Assembly: GCA_030691775.1 (NCBI GenBank) | Contig: JAUYDN010000139.1 | Span: 1 to 9,385 of the forward strand | Length of the DNA stretch: 9,385 nt | Direction: 5' to 3' | Source: Dehalococcoidia bacterium | GTDB lineage: Bacteria; Chloroflexota; Dehalococcoidia; Dehalococcoidales; Fen-1064 | Shown: positions 1 to 6,183 of the stretch, piece by piece | Layout: each line of letters starts with the position of its first letter | Position numbering within the stretch: position 1 is the stretch's first letter | Translations under genes and position numbers: made by a program | The notes under the pieces: model-generated | Database searches by the model: none | The model's input: the letters and a program-made list of their open reading frames with translations, nothing else | Told to the model about the DNA's origin: nothing

Positions 1-1099
1 CGGTCATCTGGTCCTGGGTAAGGGTGCCGGTCTTATCGGAGCAAATGACAGTGGTGCTGCCGAGTGTTTCCACGGCGGAGAGCCGTCTGATTAATGCGTG
101 ACGCTTCGCCATCTTTTGCACGCCGATAGAGAGGGAGATGACAACAACTGCCGGCAACGCTTCCGGCACAGCCGCAACCGCCACGCTGACACCCCAGATG
201 AACATCTCAATGAAGGAATGCCCCTTTACAAATATAAGTTGAAAGGTTACCAGAACAGTTACCAGCGCGAGACTGACAATCCCCAGTATCTTACCAACCT
301 TATCCAGGTTTTTCTGGAGCGGTGTTTGTTCCTCTTCAACCTCCTGGAGCATAGCCGCGATTTTGCCGAACTCCGTCTGCATGCCGGTGGCAGCCACGAT
401 ACCGCGTCCTCTGCCGTAAGTAACCGCGGTGCCTGTGTATACCATGTTTTTGCGGTCACCCACCGGCACCTCACTGCCCTCGATGACCGCGGTAGTCTTT
501 TCTACCGGGGTAGATTCACCAGTGAGCGGTGCTTCCTGGGTATTGAGATTGGCGCACTCGATGAGGCGCATATCCGCTGGGATTCTATCACCGGTAATGA
601 GCACAACCACGTCTCCGGGTACGAGTTCACCGGCAGGTATCTCTTTCTCATTGCCGTCACGGATAACCGTAGCCGTGGGCGCCGCCATCTTCTTCAGGGC
701 TTCCATCGCTTTTTCGGAGCGGAACTCCTGTATAAAGCCAAGTATAACCACAGCGATGACGATAGCAAAGATAACAATCGCGTCTGTGATTTCTTCTGAC
801 AGACCGGCACCTGGCTCCCAGTTGACCACACCGATAATTACCGAAAGTACCACGGCAACAAGCAGAATGATAACGAGGATATTTTTGAACTGGCTCAGGA
901 GCAAAGCCCAGGGGGAGATTTTCTTCTCTTCCCTTAGCTCGTTGGGACCGTACTCCTCCAGGCGACTCTTAGCTTCTTCCGCGGTCAGACCGATAAGACG
1001 GGAACCCAGGGTTTTTACAGTGTCGGTGATACCTAAGTTATGCCAGACGGATTCGTGTTTCGGTATGGAGACCGTTGTGGATGCAGGTTTTCTTACCAT
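1..1099 (-). CDS. Type II cation-transporting P-type ATPase (Ca2+-ATPase-like), N-terminal part
   Basis: This is an ATP-driven cation pump of the inner membrane, cut off by the left window edge after 366 codons, so its nucleotide-binding domain and C-terminal helices are missing. From the N-terminus it shows a cation-ATPase N domain (about residues 15-60), helix M1 (64-92), helix M2 (107-124), the actuator domain with TGES at 193-196, helix M3 (about 271-291), helix M4 with PEALP at 312-316, and the phosphorylation motif DKTGTLT with catalytic Asp355. The order and spacing match SERCA/PacL-type pumps, in which Asp351 of SERCA is phosphorylated. M4 has Ala where SERCA and PacL have Gly (PEGLP); the ion-binding Glu313 is kept. 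Calcium is the likeliest substrate, but the helices that would settle it (M5, M6, M8) lie outside the window. The ATG at 1099 has GGAAAG just upstream. An in-frame TTG at 1131 is possible but has no visible ribosome binding site. The gene is separated from its neighbour by about 540 bases and has its own promoter. Confidence 0.93.
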   Translation of the reverse strand, partial: MVRKPASTTVSIPKHESVWHNLGITDTVKTLGSRLIGLTAEEAKSRLEEYGPNELREEKKISPWALLLSQFKNILVIILLVAVVLSVIIGVVNWEPGAGLSEEITDAIVIFAIVIAVVILGFIQEFRSEKAMEALKKMAAPTATVIRDGNEKEIPAGELVPGDVVVLITGDRIPADMRLIECANLNTQEAPLTGESTPVEKTTAVIEGSEVPVGDRKNMVYTGTAVTYGRGRGIVAATGMQTEFGKIAAMLQEVEEEQTPLQKNLDKVGKILGIVSLALVTVLVTFQLIFVKGHSFIEMFIWGVSVAVAAVPEALPAVVVISLSIGVQKMAKRHALIRRLSAVETLGSTTVICSDKTGTLTQDQMT

Positions 1100-1147
1100 A
1101 TCTTTCCGGTTTTCACTCCGTACGTTAATCAATAACTGAACTATACT

Positions 1148-1177
1148 ATCGTATCTTGCGGGAAAGTCAGGTGTCAA
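1148..1177 (-). promoter_or_regulatory. Sigma-70-type promoter for the P-type ATPase
   Basis: On the minus strand a perfect -35 box TTGACA (1177-1172) is followed after 18 bases by TACGAT (1153-1148), which matches four of six positions of the -10 consensus. Transcription would start near 1141, giving a leader of about 40 bases before the ATG at 1099. This was found by eye only. Confidence 0.5.
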
Positions 1178-1201
1178 TGTAATTCCGAGAAAATATCATT
1201 A

Positions 1202-1221
1202 CTTGTCATCCTGGAGGAGTC
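1202..1221 (+). repeat. Fragment of the dispersed repeat seen at 4176
   Basis: Twenty bases here match 4176-4195 with one difference (C for T at the ninth position). That part of the other copy is the outer arm of a 112-bp inverted-repeat element. The matching right arm is not present downstream here, so this looks like a decayed or truncated copy. Confidence 0.4.
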
Positions 1222-1520
1222 TGTCCCGCCAATACTCCCGAAGCACGAAGTGCCCGGAGCCAAAAGGATTGTCCAGAGTGTAACCGAAGAAAGAGTCTCA
1301 CAGTGGAGTAGAGGAAGCCTTTACCCTTCTCCGAGAGTCCCGTTCCAGTTGCATTGGGAAATATCAGCCCTTTTTTATTCGTCGTTGTTCGATATTATCA
1401 GCATGAGCCATACTGTGGGATAAGTACGGACCTGAAAAAGCAGAGCGGGTTGTGCGGGGAAGAACAATGTGTTCGGCTTCTTTTTGGGGATGCTGGGGTA
1501 AACTGAATTCTAAAGGCAAA

Positions 1521-1540
1521 ATCCCGATTGTACACGGGAT
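1521..1540 (-). terminator. Possible terminator downstream of the M20 amidohydrolase gene
   Basis: ATCCCG (1521-1526) pairs with CGGGAT (1535-1540) around an 8-base loop. On the minus strand the stem runs directly into a short T run (TTTGCC). It lies about 100 bases past the amidohydrolase stop. The stem is only six pairs and the T run is short, so this is a weak call. Confidence 0.25.
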
Positions 1541-1584
1541 GCCGCACGGGTGAAACTTGCCGGCAGTCAAAGCTACAGGCGAAG

Positions 1585-1633
1585 CTTAACTTCAGCTTTC
1601 TGGTTTTGACTTTTGAGTTCTGAGATTTGACTT
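1585..1633 (-). repeat. Degenerate 7-base-period tract at the 3' end of the amidohydrolase gene
   Basis: Four consecutive heptamers at 1606-1633 fit the plus-strand pattern YTGASWT, and weaker units continue to 1585. On the minus strand, which is the coding strand of the adjacent gene, the tract is A-rich (unit like AAGTCAA). It begins four bases after the amidohydrolase stop codon. Similar 7-base periodicity occurs at 4060-4094 and 4813-4875. Confidence 0.55.
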
Positions 1634-1637
1634 AATA

Positions 1638-2969
1638 TCACCCCTGCCACTCCTCCTCTTTCAGGAAGCTGTTCATCAGGGTAATATATTCTGCTTTAGT
1701 CATTGCCGGTTTGCATTTCTCCAGTATTTCTTTTGCCTTCGTCGCGCCGTCCGCCAGCAGGTCGATGACACTCATCGCCATGATTTTGGCGGGTGTAATT
1801 ACCGCCAGACGGTGGTCGCAGACCAGGTAATCGTTCCCGTGACTGGTGCCGCTCACCCCGCCAATCATCGGGTGGACGGCCGGCATAATGTGGGCGACAT
1901 CGCCCATATCCGTACTACCCGTACCATGCGTACCCGCCGGAATGATTTCATCCTTGCCGAGCAATCTCAGGGCGTTCTGCCGGTAGACCTCCTGCAATAG
2001 CTCGTTGTTCTGCATCGGCAGGTAGCCGGGCAGGGTGTTGATTTTCACTTTCGCACCGACCGCCAGTGCCCCGGCGCGCAGTGCCCGGTCGACTTTCCGG
2101 TCGGCATCTTTGATAGCATCCAGTGTCTTGCCACGCACGAATGTCTCCATACGCACGTCCGCCGGCACGATGTTCACCGCCTCCCCGCCCTTTGTGATGA
2201 TGGGGTGAACGCGCACCGTATCGGCATCTTTGAACGTCTCACGCTGGGTGTTAATCGCCGCCATCGCAATAGTCGCCGCGTTGAGAGCATTAATACCCTG
2301 GTGTGGCGAGCCGCCGGCGTGCGATGCCTTGCCGAGGTACTGGACTTGCTTGGCGATTGTGCCATTGCTTGTGCCGCCCATTAACAGTTTTTTACCTTCT
2401 GGCAGGTTAGCGGTGTGGGTCATCATCGCCATATCGATGTCATCGAACTCCCCCAGCCGGATTAGCTCCGCCTTGCCGCCAAGATACTCGATGATGCCCT
2501 GCTTGCGTAACGACTGCCGGTACTCAATTTGAATGTATTCTTCCGCCGGTGCGGCGATGAGAGCTACACTGCCATCCAGCCAGGACATCACTCCGGAGCG
2601 CGAGAGCGCAGTCGCCACGCCAATCAACATAGCTACCTGGGCATTGTGACCGCAGGCGTGGGCGGCACCGGTGACGGGGTCGGCATGCGGGTGGTCCGGA
2701 ATTACCAGTGAGTCCAGCTCCCCGATGACTGCTATCATCGGCCGGGTCTGCTTGCCTTTCAGGATAGCTTTGATGCCGGTAACTGCCAACCCTGCGCGGT
2801 ATGGAATCCCCAGCTCAATAAACTTGTCCTCCACGAGCCGCGCTGTCCTCTTCTCCTTGAAACCGGGTTCCGGATGTGACAGTGCCGATTCGCAGACAGC
2901 GATAATCTCATCGCAATAGCGGTCGATCTCCTTACAGACCCGTTTTCTCAGCTCTGCTTTTACGGGCAT
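1638..2969 (-). CDS. M20 family metallopeptidase / amidohydrolase (AbgB/ILR1-like)
   Basis: This is a cytoplasmic zinc-type hydrolase of 443 residues that should cleave an amide bond in an N-acyl amino acid or a short peptide. Members of this subfamily act on p-aminobenzoyl-glutamate, indole-acetyl-amino acids or dipeptides; the substrate here cannot be told from sequence. Counting from the ATG at 2969, visible motifs are GELDSL (83-88), HACGHN (104-109, with the family's Cys and His metal ligands at 106 and 108), PAEE (141-144, catalytic and ligand Glu), the THT site (184-186), SHAGGSPHQGINAL in the dimerisation domain (216-229) and SHGNDY (376-381, with the C-terminal His ligand). All residues expected for activity are present. 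No signal peptide is seen. An in-frame GTG at 2987 would add six residues, but the ATG at 2969 has a strong AAGGAG six bases upstream and the promoter would place the transcript start only about 11 bases before the GTG, so I choose the ATG. The gene is divergent from the lipoprotein gene. Confidence 0.93.
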   Translation of the reverse strand: MPVKAELRKRVCKEIDRYCDEIIAVCESALSHPEPGFKEKRTARLVEDKFIELGIPYRAGLAVTGIKAILKGKQTRPMIAVIGELDSLVIPDHPHADPVTGAAHACGHNAQVAMLIGVATALSRSGVMSWLDGSVALIAAPAEEYIQIEYRQSLRKQGIIEYLGGKAELIRLGEFDDIDMAMMTHTANLPEGKKLLMGGTSNGTIAKQVQYLGKASHAGGSPHQGINALNAATIAMAAINTQRETFKDADTVRVHPIITKGGEAVNIVPADVRMETFVRGKTLDAIKDADRKVDRALRAGALAVGAKVKINTLPGYLPMQNNELLQEVYRQNALRLLGKDEIIPAGTHGTGSTDMGDVAHIMPAVHPMIGGVSGTSHGNDYLVCDHRLAVITPAKIMAMSVIDLLADGATKAKEILEKCKPAMTKAEYITLMNSFLKEEEWQG

Positions 2970-2975
2970 AAGAAT

Positions 2976-2981
2976 CTCCTT
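2976..2981 (-). promoter_or_regulatory. Ribosome binding site deciding the M20 start
   Basis: AAGGAG on the minus strand lies six bases before the ATG at 2969. It supports this start over the GTG at 2987, which has only a poorer GAGGT at a longer distance. Confidence 0.7.
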
Positions 2982-3004
2982 TTCCACCTGTGCTGACCTC
3001 TGCT

Positions 3005-3033
3005 ACTTTAGGTTGCAGGCAGATTTTTGTCAA
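3005..3033 (-). promoter_or_regulatory. Sigma-70-type promoter for the M20 amidohydrolase
   Basis: A perfect TTGACA (3033-3028, minus strand) is followed after exactly 17 bases by TAAAGT (3010-3005), which matches four of six -10 positions. The transcript would start near 2998, about 30 bases before the ATG. The -35 box is one arm of a palindrome shared with the divergent promoter. Confidence 0.6.
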
Positions 3034-3037
3034 GCGT

Positions 3038-3067
3038 TTGACGGAGAATAACGCAATAGCGTAAAGT
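3038..3067 (+). promoter_or_regulatory. Candidate promoter for the lipoprotein gene
   Basis: TTGACG (3038-3043) is followed after 18 bases by TAAAGT (3062-3067). The -35 box lies four bases from the opposing -35 box of the amidohydrolase promoter. The leader would be nearly 90 bases. The -10 box is only a fair match. Confidence 0.35.
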
Positions 3068-3161
3068 CGTGATAGGGGTGAGGACGGCACGGGTAGAATC
3101 CGGAGACACGAGCGGGTATGTTATTCGTTCGTGCTTTGTTGTTTTTGGGGTAAAGAAGAGG

Positions 3162-4037
3162 ATGGAAAGAATATCACGGAGACTGAGCATTGTTTTGCTG
3201 GTAGGGCTATCGACGGTTTTACTCGGTGGTGCTGTCACCGCCTGTCAGAGCGGACCATCCGCAAAATCGATTGTCGATAACGCCATTACAAACTCAGCCG
3301 GGGTAAAGAGCTATAAGAGCGTGGTGTCGACCTCGATGACCGTTGAAATCACCAGCAAAGATGGTCCGATAACAACCAGCATCGGAATGGACGGCATGGG
3401 TTTCACCGATGTTACCTTAAAGCAGAGCCGGACGGTGCTGGATTTCGTTATCCAGGATGGGGACCAGCCTGAACAGAAACTCGCCCTGGATATTTACGAA
3501 ACTGACCAGTGGCGGTATATCAAGATACCGACTTCTGATACGGGTGAAGAATGGGTAAAGGTACGGATTTCGCCGGACGGAGCAGGTGCGTCCGGGCAGA
3601 TGGTCCAGCAGGTCGACCTCCTGAAAACCGCCAAAAACGCGAAGATTGTAGACAGTGAAGTGGTGGGCGGCGATGATTGCTACGTGCTGGAAATGAAACC
3701 TGACGCCGCCCTTCTGCTTGGCACGTTGTTAAGACAATCACAGAGCCATTTTACAGTGGGTATCAAAGAAAGCGATTTCAGCGAGTTCGATTTTACAAAA
3801 ATCGTCAAGAGCGTTACGCTTAAGCAGTGGATATCCAAACGCGATTCCTCATTCCGTAAAGTTTCCGCAGAAATACTGATGGAGATGAAGCCGGAGGACT
3901 TTAAAAACAGCCCGGGTGACTTCGAGAAAATAAGTTTCAGCCTGAATATGGGGTTGACGTTCCTGAACCACAACGAACCCGTGGATGCCGCGCCGCCGGA
4001 AGAAGCCCTTCAAGCGCAGGAGATGACCTTGCAGTGA
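3162..4037 (+). CDS. Secreted lipoprotein, LolA/LppX-like fold suspected
   Basis: The product is 291 residues. It begins with a lipoprotein signal: a basic start (MERISRR), a hydrophobic stretch (about 9-24) and a lipobox VTAC with Cys28 as the lipidation site. The mature part has an alternating beta-strand-rich pattern. It starts with a helix-like NAITNSAGVKSYK stretch, continues with polar strands around T/S-rich segments, and has aromatic landmarks such as DQWRYIKIP and EEWVKV. This resembles the LppX/LprG and LolA-like lipoproteins, which bind lipids in a beta half-barrel, but no single motif proves it. It should be anchored on the outer face of the cytoplasmic membrane. An in-frame ATG at 3069 would put 31 extra residues before the signal peptide. 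I prefer 3162 because it starts exactly at the basic n-region; the GAAGAG before it is very close to the ATG, so initiation may be modest. Ligand and partners are unknown. Confidence 0.8.
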   Translation: MERISRRLSIVLLVGLSTVLLGGAVTACQSGPSAKSIVDNAITNSAGVKSYKSVVSTSMTVEITSKDGPITTSIGMDGMGFTDVTLKQSRTVLDFVIQDGDQPEQKLALDIYETDQWRYIKIPTSDTGEEWVKVRISPDGAGASGQMVQQVDLLKTAKNAKIVDSEVVGGDDCYVLEMKPDAALLLGTLLRQSQSHFTVGIKESDFSEFDFTKIVKSVTLKQWISKRDSSFRKVSAEILMEMKPEDFKNSPGDFEKISFSLNMGLTFLNHNEPVDAAPPEEALQAQEMTLQ

Positions 4038-4059
4038 CAATGCCAAACCCCGAATTGAT

Positions 4060-4094
4060 GTCAAAAACTCGAAACCCGAATGCCGAAGTACGAA
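4060..4094 (+). repeat. Degenerate 7-base-period tract after the lipoprotein gene
   Basis: Four consecutive heptamers of form NNNCGAA occupy 4067-4094, with the CGAA ending at 4073, 4080, 4087 and 4094. One A-rich unit precedes them. The tract begins 22 bases after the lipoprotein stop and is A-rich on that gene's strand, as in the tracts at 1606-1633 and 4813-4875. Confidence 0.6.
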
Positions 4095-4177
4095 ACAAAT
4101 TATAATATCCGAAAGACAAATGTTTAAGAGTTTATTATTTACATTCTTTGAGCTTACCTAGAAAATGGACTCTATCT

Positions 4178-4289
4178 TGTCATTCTGGAGGAGTCCCGAT
4201 CCTCCTATACTTTATCGGGACGACGAAGAATCTGGTGGCGGGGGAAAATCGCTCCTCCCTGAGATTCTTCGCTTCGCTCCAGAATGACA
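4178..4289. repeat. 112-bp nested inverted-repeat element
   Basis: The element is bounded by a perfect 13-bp inverted repeat (TGTCATTCTGGAG at 4178-4190, its complement at 4277-4289). Two more pairs are nested inside: GTCCCGAT (4193-4200) with ATCGGGAC (4214-4221), and CGAAGAATCT (4224-4233) with AGATTCTTCG (4262-4271). Almost the whole element could fold as one branched hairpin. It encodes nothing. It resembles the short palindromic, MITE-like or REP-like dispersed elements common in bacterial intergenic regions. A fragment of the left arm recurs at 1202-1221. It lies about 100 bases upstream of the rnpB promoter. Confidence 0.8.
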
Positions 4290-4390
4290 TCTCCATTTTC
4301 ATCATTCGTGGGTGGCGCATCGCGTCATGTGTAATTGTTTCGAATTTAGGATTTGTCTTCGAAATAGCGCGACTGTCAGGTGACCGCTAA

Positions 4391-4419
4391 TTGACTTCAG
4401 ACCTATTCTGTATTACAGT
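4391..4419 (+). promoter_or_regulatory. Promoter of rnpB
   Basis: TTGACT (4391-4396) is followed after 17 bases by TACAGT (4414-4419). This places the transcript start at about 4424-4426, which coincides with the first bases of the P1 helix of RNase P RNA. Confidence 0.6.
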
Positions 4420-4422
4420 GTA

Positions 4423-4804
4423 AGTGGGTTTGAGTAGACCGGGTGACCGCCCCGATTTTATCGATAACATCGATTGTATCGGGGAGGAAAGTCCGAGCTC
4501 CACCGGGCAGGGCGCTGGGTAATACCCAGGAGGGGTGACCCTACGGAAAGTGCCACAGAAACATACCGGCCGCCTCTGGCGGCCAAGGGTGAAATGGTGA
4601 GGTAAGAGCTCACCGGCGTACCAGGTGACTGGACGGCCGCGGAAAACCACGCCCGGAGCAAGACCAAATAGGGGAACAGATGGCGCCCGGCCAGTTCCCG
4701 GGTTGGTCGCTGGAACCCGGTGGTAACACCGGGGCTAGAGAGATGGTCACCGTCCCGACTTGTGTCGGGATACAGAACTCGGCTTACAGGTCTACTTGCC
4801 CACT
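4423..4804 (+). ncRNA. rnpB: RNase P RNA, bacterial type A
   Basis: This is the catalytic RNA of ribonuclease P, which removes 5' leaders from tRNA precursors. Conserved segments are visible: GAGGAAAGTCCGAGCTCC at 4485-4502, the AGGGTGAAATGG stretch with GGTAAGAGC just after it, GGAGCAAGACCAAATAGGGG at 4655-4674, AGAGAGATGG at 4737-4746 and ACAGAACTCGGCTTAC at 4772-4787. The ends pair as P1 (5' AGTGGG...GTAGACC with 3' GGTCTAC...CCCACT). P2 pairs GGTGACC (4442-4448) with GGTCACC (4745-4751). P3 has a base stem CCCCGAT/ATCGGGG (4450-4456, 4478-4484) capped by a second stem ATCGAT/ATCGAT (4460-4465, 4469-4474). P12 is GGCCGCC/GGCGGCC (4568-4574, 4578-4584). A P19 hairpin TCCCGAC/GTCGGGA lies at 4753-4770. 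The length of 382 bases is normal. No rho-independent terminator is visible after it, so the 3' end is set from P1 pairing and may rely on processing. Confidence 0.97.
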
Positions 4805-4812
4805 AATACGAA

Positions 4813-4875
4813 ATCACCAATCACCAATAACCAAGAGTCAAAACCCAAGAAACAAGAGACGATAACCAAGAGACA
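4813..4875 (+). repeat. Degenerate heptamer tract between rnpB and the aldo/keto reductase
   Basis: Nine consecutive heptamers run from 4813 to 4875. The first three are ATCACCA, ATCACCA and ATAACCA. The remaining six drift but mostly keep the frame AnAnnCA. A 13-base sequence beginning ATAACCAAGAG occurs at 4827-4839 and again at 4862-4874 with one difference, exactly 35 bases (five units) apart. The tract starts nine bases after the RNase P RNA and ends just before the reductase ATG, so it forms the reductase leader. Its last bases supply the weak ribosome binding site. Confidence 0.65.
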
Positions 4876-4880
4876 GGAAG

Positions 4881-5732
4881 ATGGAAAAACGGCGTCTCGG
4901 CAGAACGGGTCAAATGAGCAGTGTGCTCACCTTCGGTGCCGCCGCGCTTTTCCAGGTGACGCAGGAAGAAGCCGATGCCGCAATCGAGATGGCGGTGGCG
5001 CGGGGTATCAACCACATCGATGTCGCACCCACCTATGGTCAGGCGGAAATCCGGCTTGGTCCGTGGCTGGAGAAGAACCGCAACAAAGTCTTTCTGGCAT
5101 GCAAGACCGGCCAGCGCAGTAAGACCGGCGCCTGGGAAAGCATTAAGCGTTCCCTGGAAAACCTGCGGGTCGACCGTTTCGACCTCTTCCAGTTTCACGG
5201 CGTCAACGACCTGGAGACCTTGACCGCAATCCTCAGTCCGCTCGGCGCTATGGAAGCAGTGCTGGAAGCCAGACAGCAAGGACTTCTAAAATACATCGGT
5301 ATCACCGGTCACAGGCCGTTTGTACACGTCGAGGCGCTTAACCGGTTCGATTTCGACACCGTGCTCTTCCCTCTCAACCGCGTGCTCGCGGCGCACCGTA
5401 ATGATTACACGGATTTTACCCAGCTTGTTCAACTTGCGCGTCAGAAAGATGTTGGGACAATCGCCATCAAGTCGGTTGCCAGGCGTCCCTGGGAGGGCGG
5501 TATGCGCATGCACCGCACCTGGTACGAACCGTTTACCGAACGGGCAGACATCGAGGAGAGCCTCTGGTATACCCTGAGCCAGGATATCACCACTACCGCA
5601 TTACCCGGCGACCTTACACTCTGGCCGGTGATTATCGATGCGGCGGAAAAGTTCACGCCCCTGAACACACAGGCACAGAGGGAGGTTGTCCGCAAAGCCC
5701 GGCAATACCGCCCGATTTTTCCGAATGCATAA
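4881..5732 (+). CDS. Aldo/keto reductase family protein
   Basis: The product is a 283-residue cytoplasmic NADPH-type oxidoreductase with a TIM-barrel fold that should reduce or oxidise a carbonyl/alcohol; the substrate is not evident. The catalytic tetrad of the family is complete: Asp47 (NHIDVAPTYG), Tyr52, Lys75 (LACKTG) and His106 (FQFHGV). The N-terminal strand has the typical R-L-G-R-T-G opening, and a GLLKYIGITGH stretch occurs at 134-144. It resembles the bacterial AKR branch that includes ferredoxin-containing versions, but it has no CxxC-type iron-sulfur C-terminus. At 283 residues it is a little shorter than the classic 310-330. The ATG is preceded by AGGA only two bases away, a poor ribosome binding site, and the leader is a heptamer tract. 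It may be read through from rnpB, since no terminator is visible between them. Confidence 0.92.
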   Translation: MEKRRLGRTGQMSSVLTFGAAALFQVTQEEADAAIEMAVARGINHIDVAPTYGQAEIRLGPWLEKNRNKVFLACKTGQRSKTGAWESIKRSLENLRVDRFDLFQFHGVNDLETLTAILSPLGAMEAVLEARQQGLLKYIGITGHRPFVHVEALNRFDFDTVLFPLNRVLAAHRNDYTDFTQLVQLARQKDVGTIAIKSVARRPWEGGMRMHRTWYEPFTERADIEESLWYTLSQDITTTALPGDLTLWPVIIDAAEKFTPLNTQAQREVVRKARQYRPIFPNA

Positions 5733-5770
5733 ACCTAATGGCATAACTTTTTATTAATGAAACCAGGGAT

Positions 5771-5799
5771 TTTAGATATACACCTGCCCGTGGTATGAT
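5771..5799 (+). promoter_or_regulatory. Extended -10 promoter of the toxin-antitoxin-like module
   Basis: TTTAGA (5771-5776) is separated by 17 bases from TATGAT (5794-5799), which carries the extended TGn motif at 5791-5793. The transcript would start near 5806, only about three bases before the ATG at 5809, and no ribosome binding site precedes that ATG. The first gene may therefore be translated from a nearly leaderless message. Confidence 0.55.
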
Positions 5800-5808
5800 A
5801 GTCTCAGA

Positions 5809-6183
5809 ATGTTAGATTCATCTGAAAATTACATTTTCGAGGTTAAGGATTGGCAAGGTCGTACCGTCAGACTTACAAAGCGAACATTTATGACCCACGA
5901 AAGGCGGCATCCAGAATTTGTGTAATATATTGAAGAAGCCAAACAAACGATTCAAGATCCCGATATAGTTGCTGAGGCAGACAATGGAGCGTTGTCTCTT
6001 TTCGGGTTTGGGTTGGGACGCAAACCCTTTCAAAATTTGTATTTAGTTGTTATTGTTTACTATAAAGGTATGGAAGGTGTAGAAGCGACACACCATTTCA
6101 CGACTATGCTGGGTGATCTGCGAATTATTGAACATCGCCAGCAGTGGCTAGCTGGAAATCGCTTTAAGGTAGGTGAACGATGA
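5809..6183 (+). pseudogene. PBECR/BECR-like nuclease (putative toxin) interrupted by an in-frame TAA
   Basis: One reading frame of 124 sense or stop codons before its TGA runs from the ATG at 5809 to 6183, broken only by TAA at 5923-5925 (codon 39). The part before the stop contains FEVKDWQGRTVRLTKRTF and the HERRHPEFV motif (residues 30-38). The part after it continues with YIEEAKQTIQDPDIV, the strand LYLVVIVYYKG and VEATHHFTTML. Together these follow the pattern of the phage Barnase-EndoU-ColicinE5/D-RelE-like (PBECR) nuclease families: an H-x3-RHPE segment, a helix ending in PD, then a VVV-type strand and a T-x-Y/H-x-T strand. Those families are thought to be RNases acting as toxins. A single base change from a Lys, Gln or Glu codon would give the TAA, so this looks like a nonsense mutation. 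Restart at TTG 5992 would yield only the last 63 residues. The end overlaps the DUF2283 gene by four bases. Family assignment is from pattern memory and is moderately sure. Confidence 0.6.

Larger units (their letters stand above)
1178..1605. other. Intergenic region without a recognisable gene
   Basis: This stretch separates two minus-strand genes. Its left end (1202-1221) matches 19 of 20 bases of the start of the inverted-repeat element at 4176-4195, and the rest of that element is not recognisable here. An open frame of 68 codons exists on the minus strand (1570-1364), but it has no ribosome binding site I can see, an atypical composition and no family resemblance, so I do not call it a gene. 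A weak terminator-like hairpin lies at 1521-1540. I see nothing else that can be named. Confidence 0.5.

Noticed and set aside
98..1139. Long plus-strand open frames (98-799 and 429-1139) over the left region
   Set aside because: They lie antisense to the P-type ATPase, whose minus-strand frame contains all family motifs. Their translations show no domain and an odd composition.
1364..1570. 68-codon minus-strand frame in the gap
   Set aside because: It has no clear ribosome binding site, no recognisable motif and a composition unlike a folded protein. It also overlaps a hairpin that may terminate the upstream gene.
4387..4667. Minus-strand and short plus-strand open frames across 4387-5122
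   Set aside because: They overlap the RNase P RNA, whose conserved segments and pairing explain the sequence, or run out of frame into the reductase gene.
4813..4875. CRISPR-like array in the heptamer tract
   Set aside because: The units are 7 bases long with no spacers, and no cas genes are nearby.
4821..5279. 152-codon minus-strand frame opposite the aldo/keto reductase
   Set aside because: The plus strand encodes a complete reductase with its full catalytic tetrad. The antisense frame is open as a by-product of GC-rich codons.
5809..6183. Recoding (selenocysteine-like or frameshift) at the internal stop
   Set aside because: The stop is TAA, not TGA. No slippery sequence was seen, and both halves are in the same frame, so a simple nonsense change or sequencing error is likelier.
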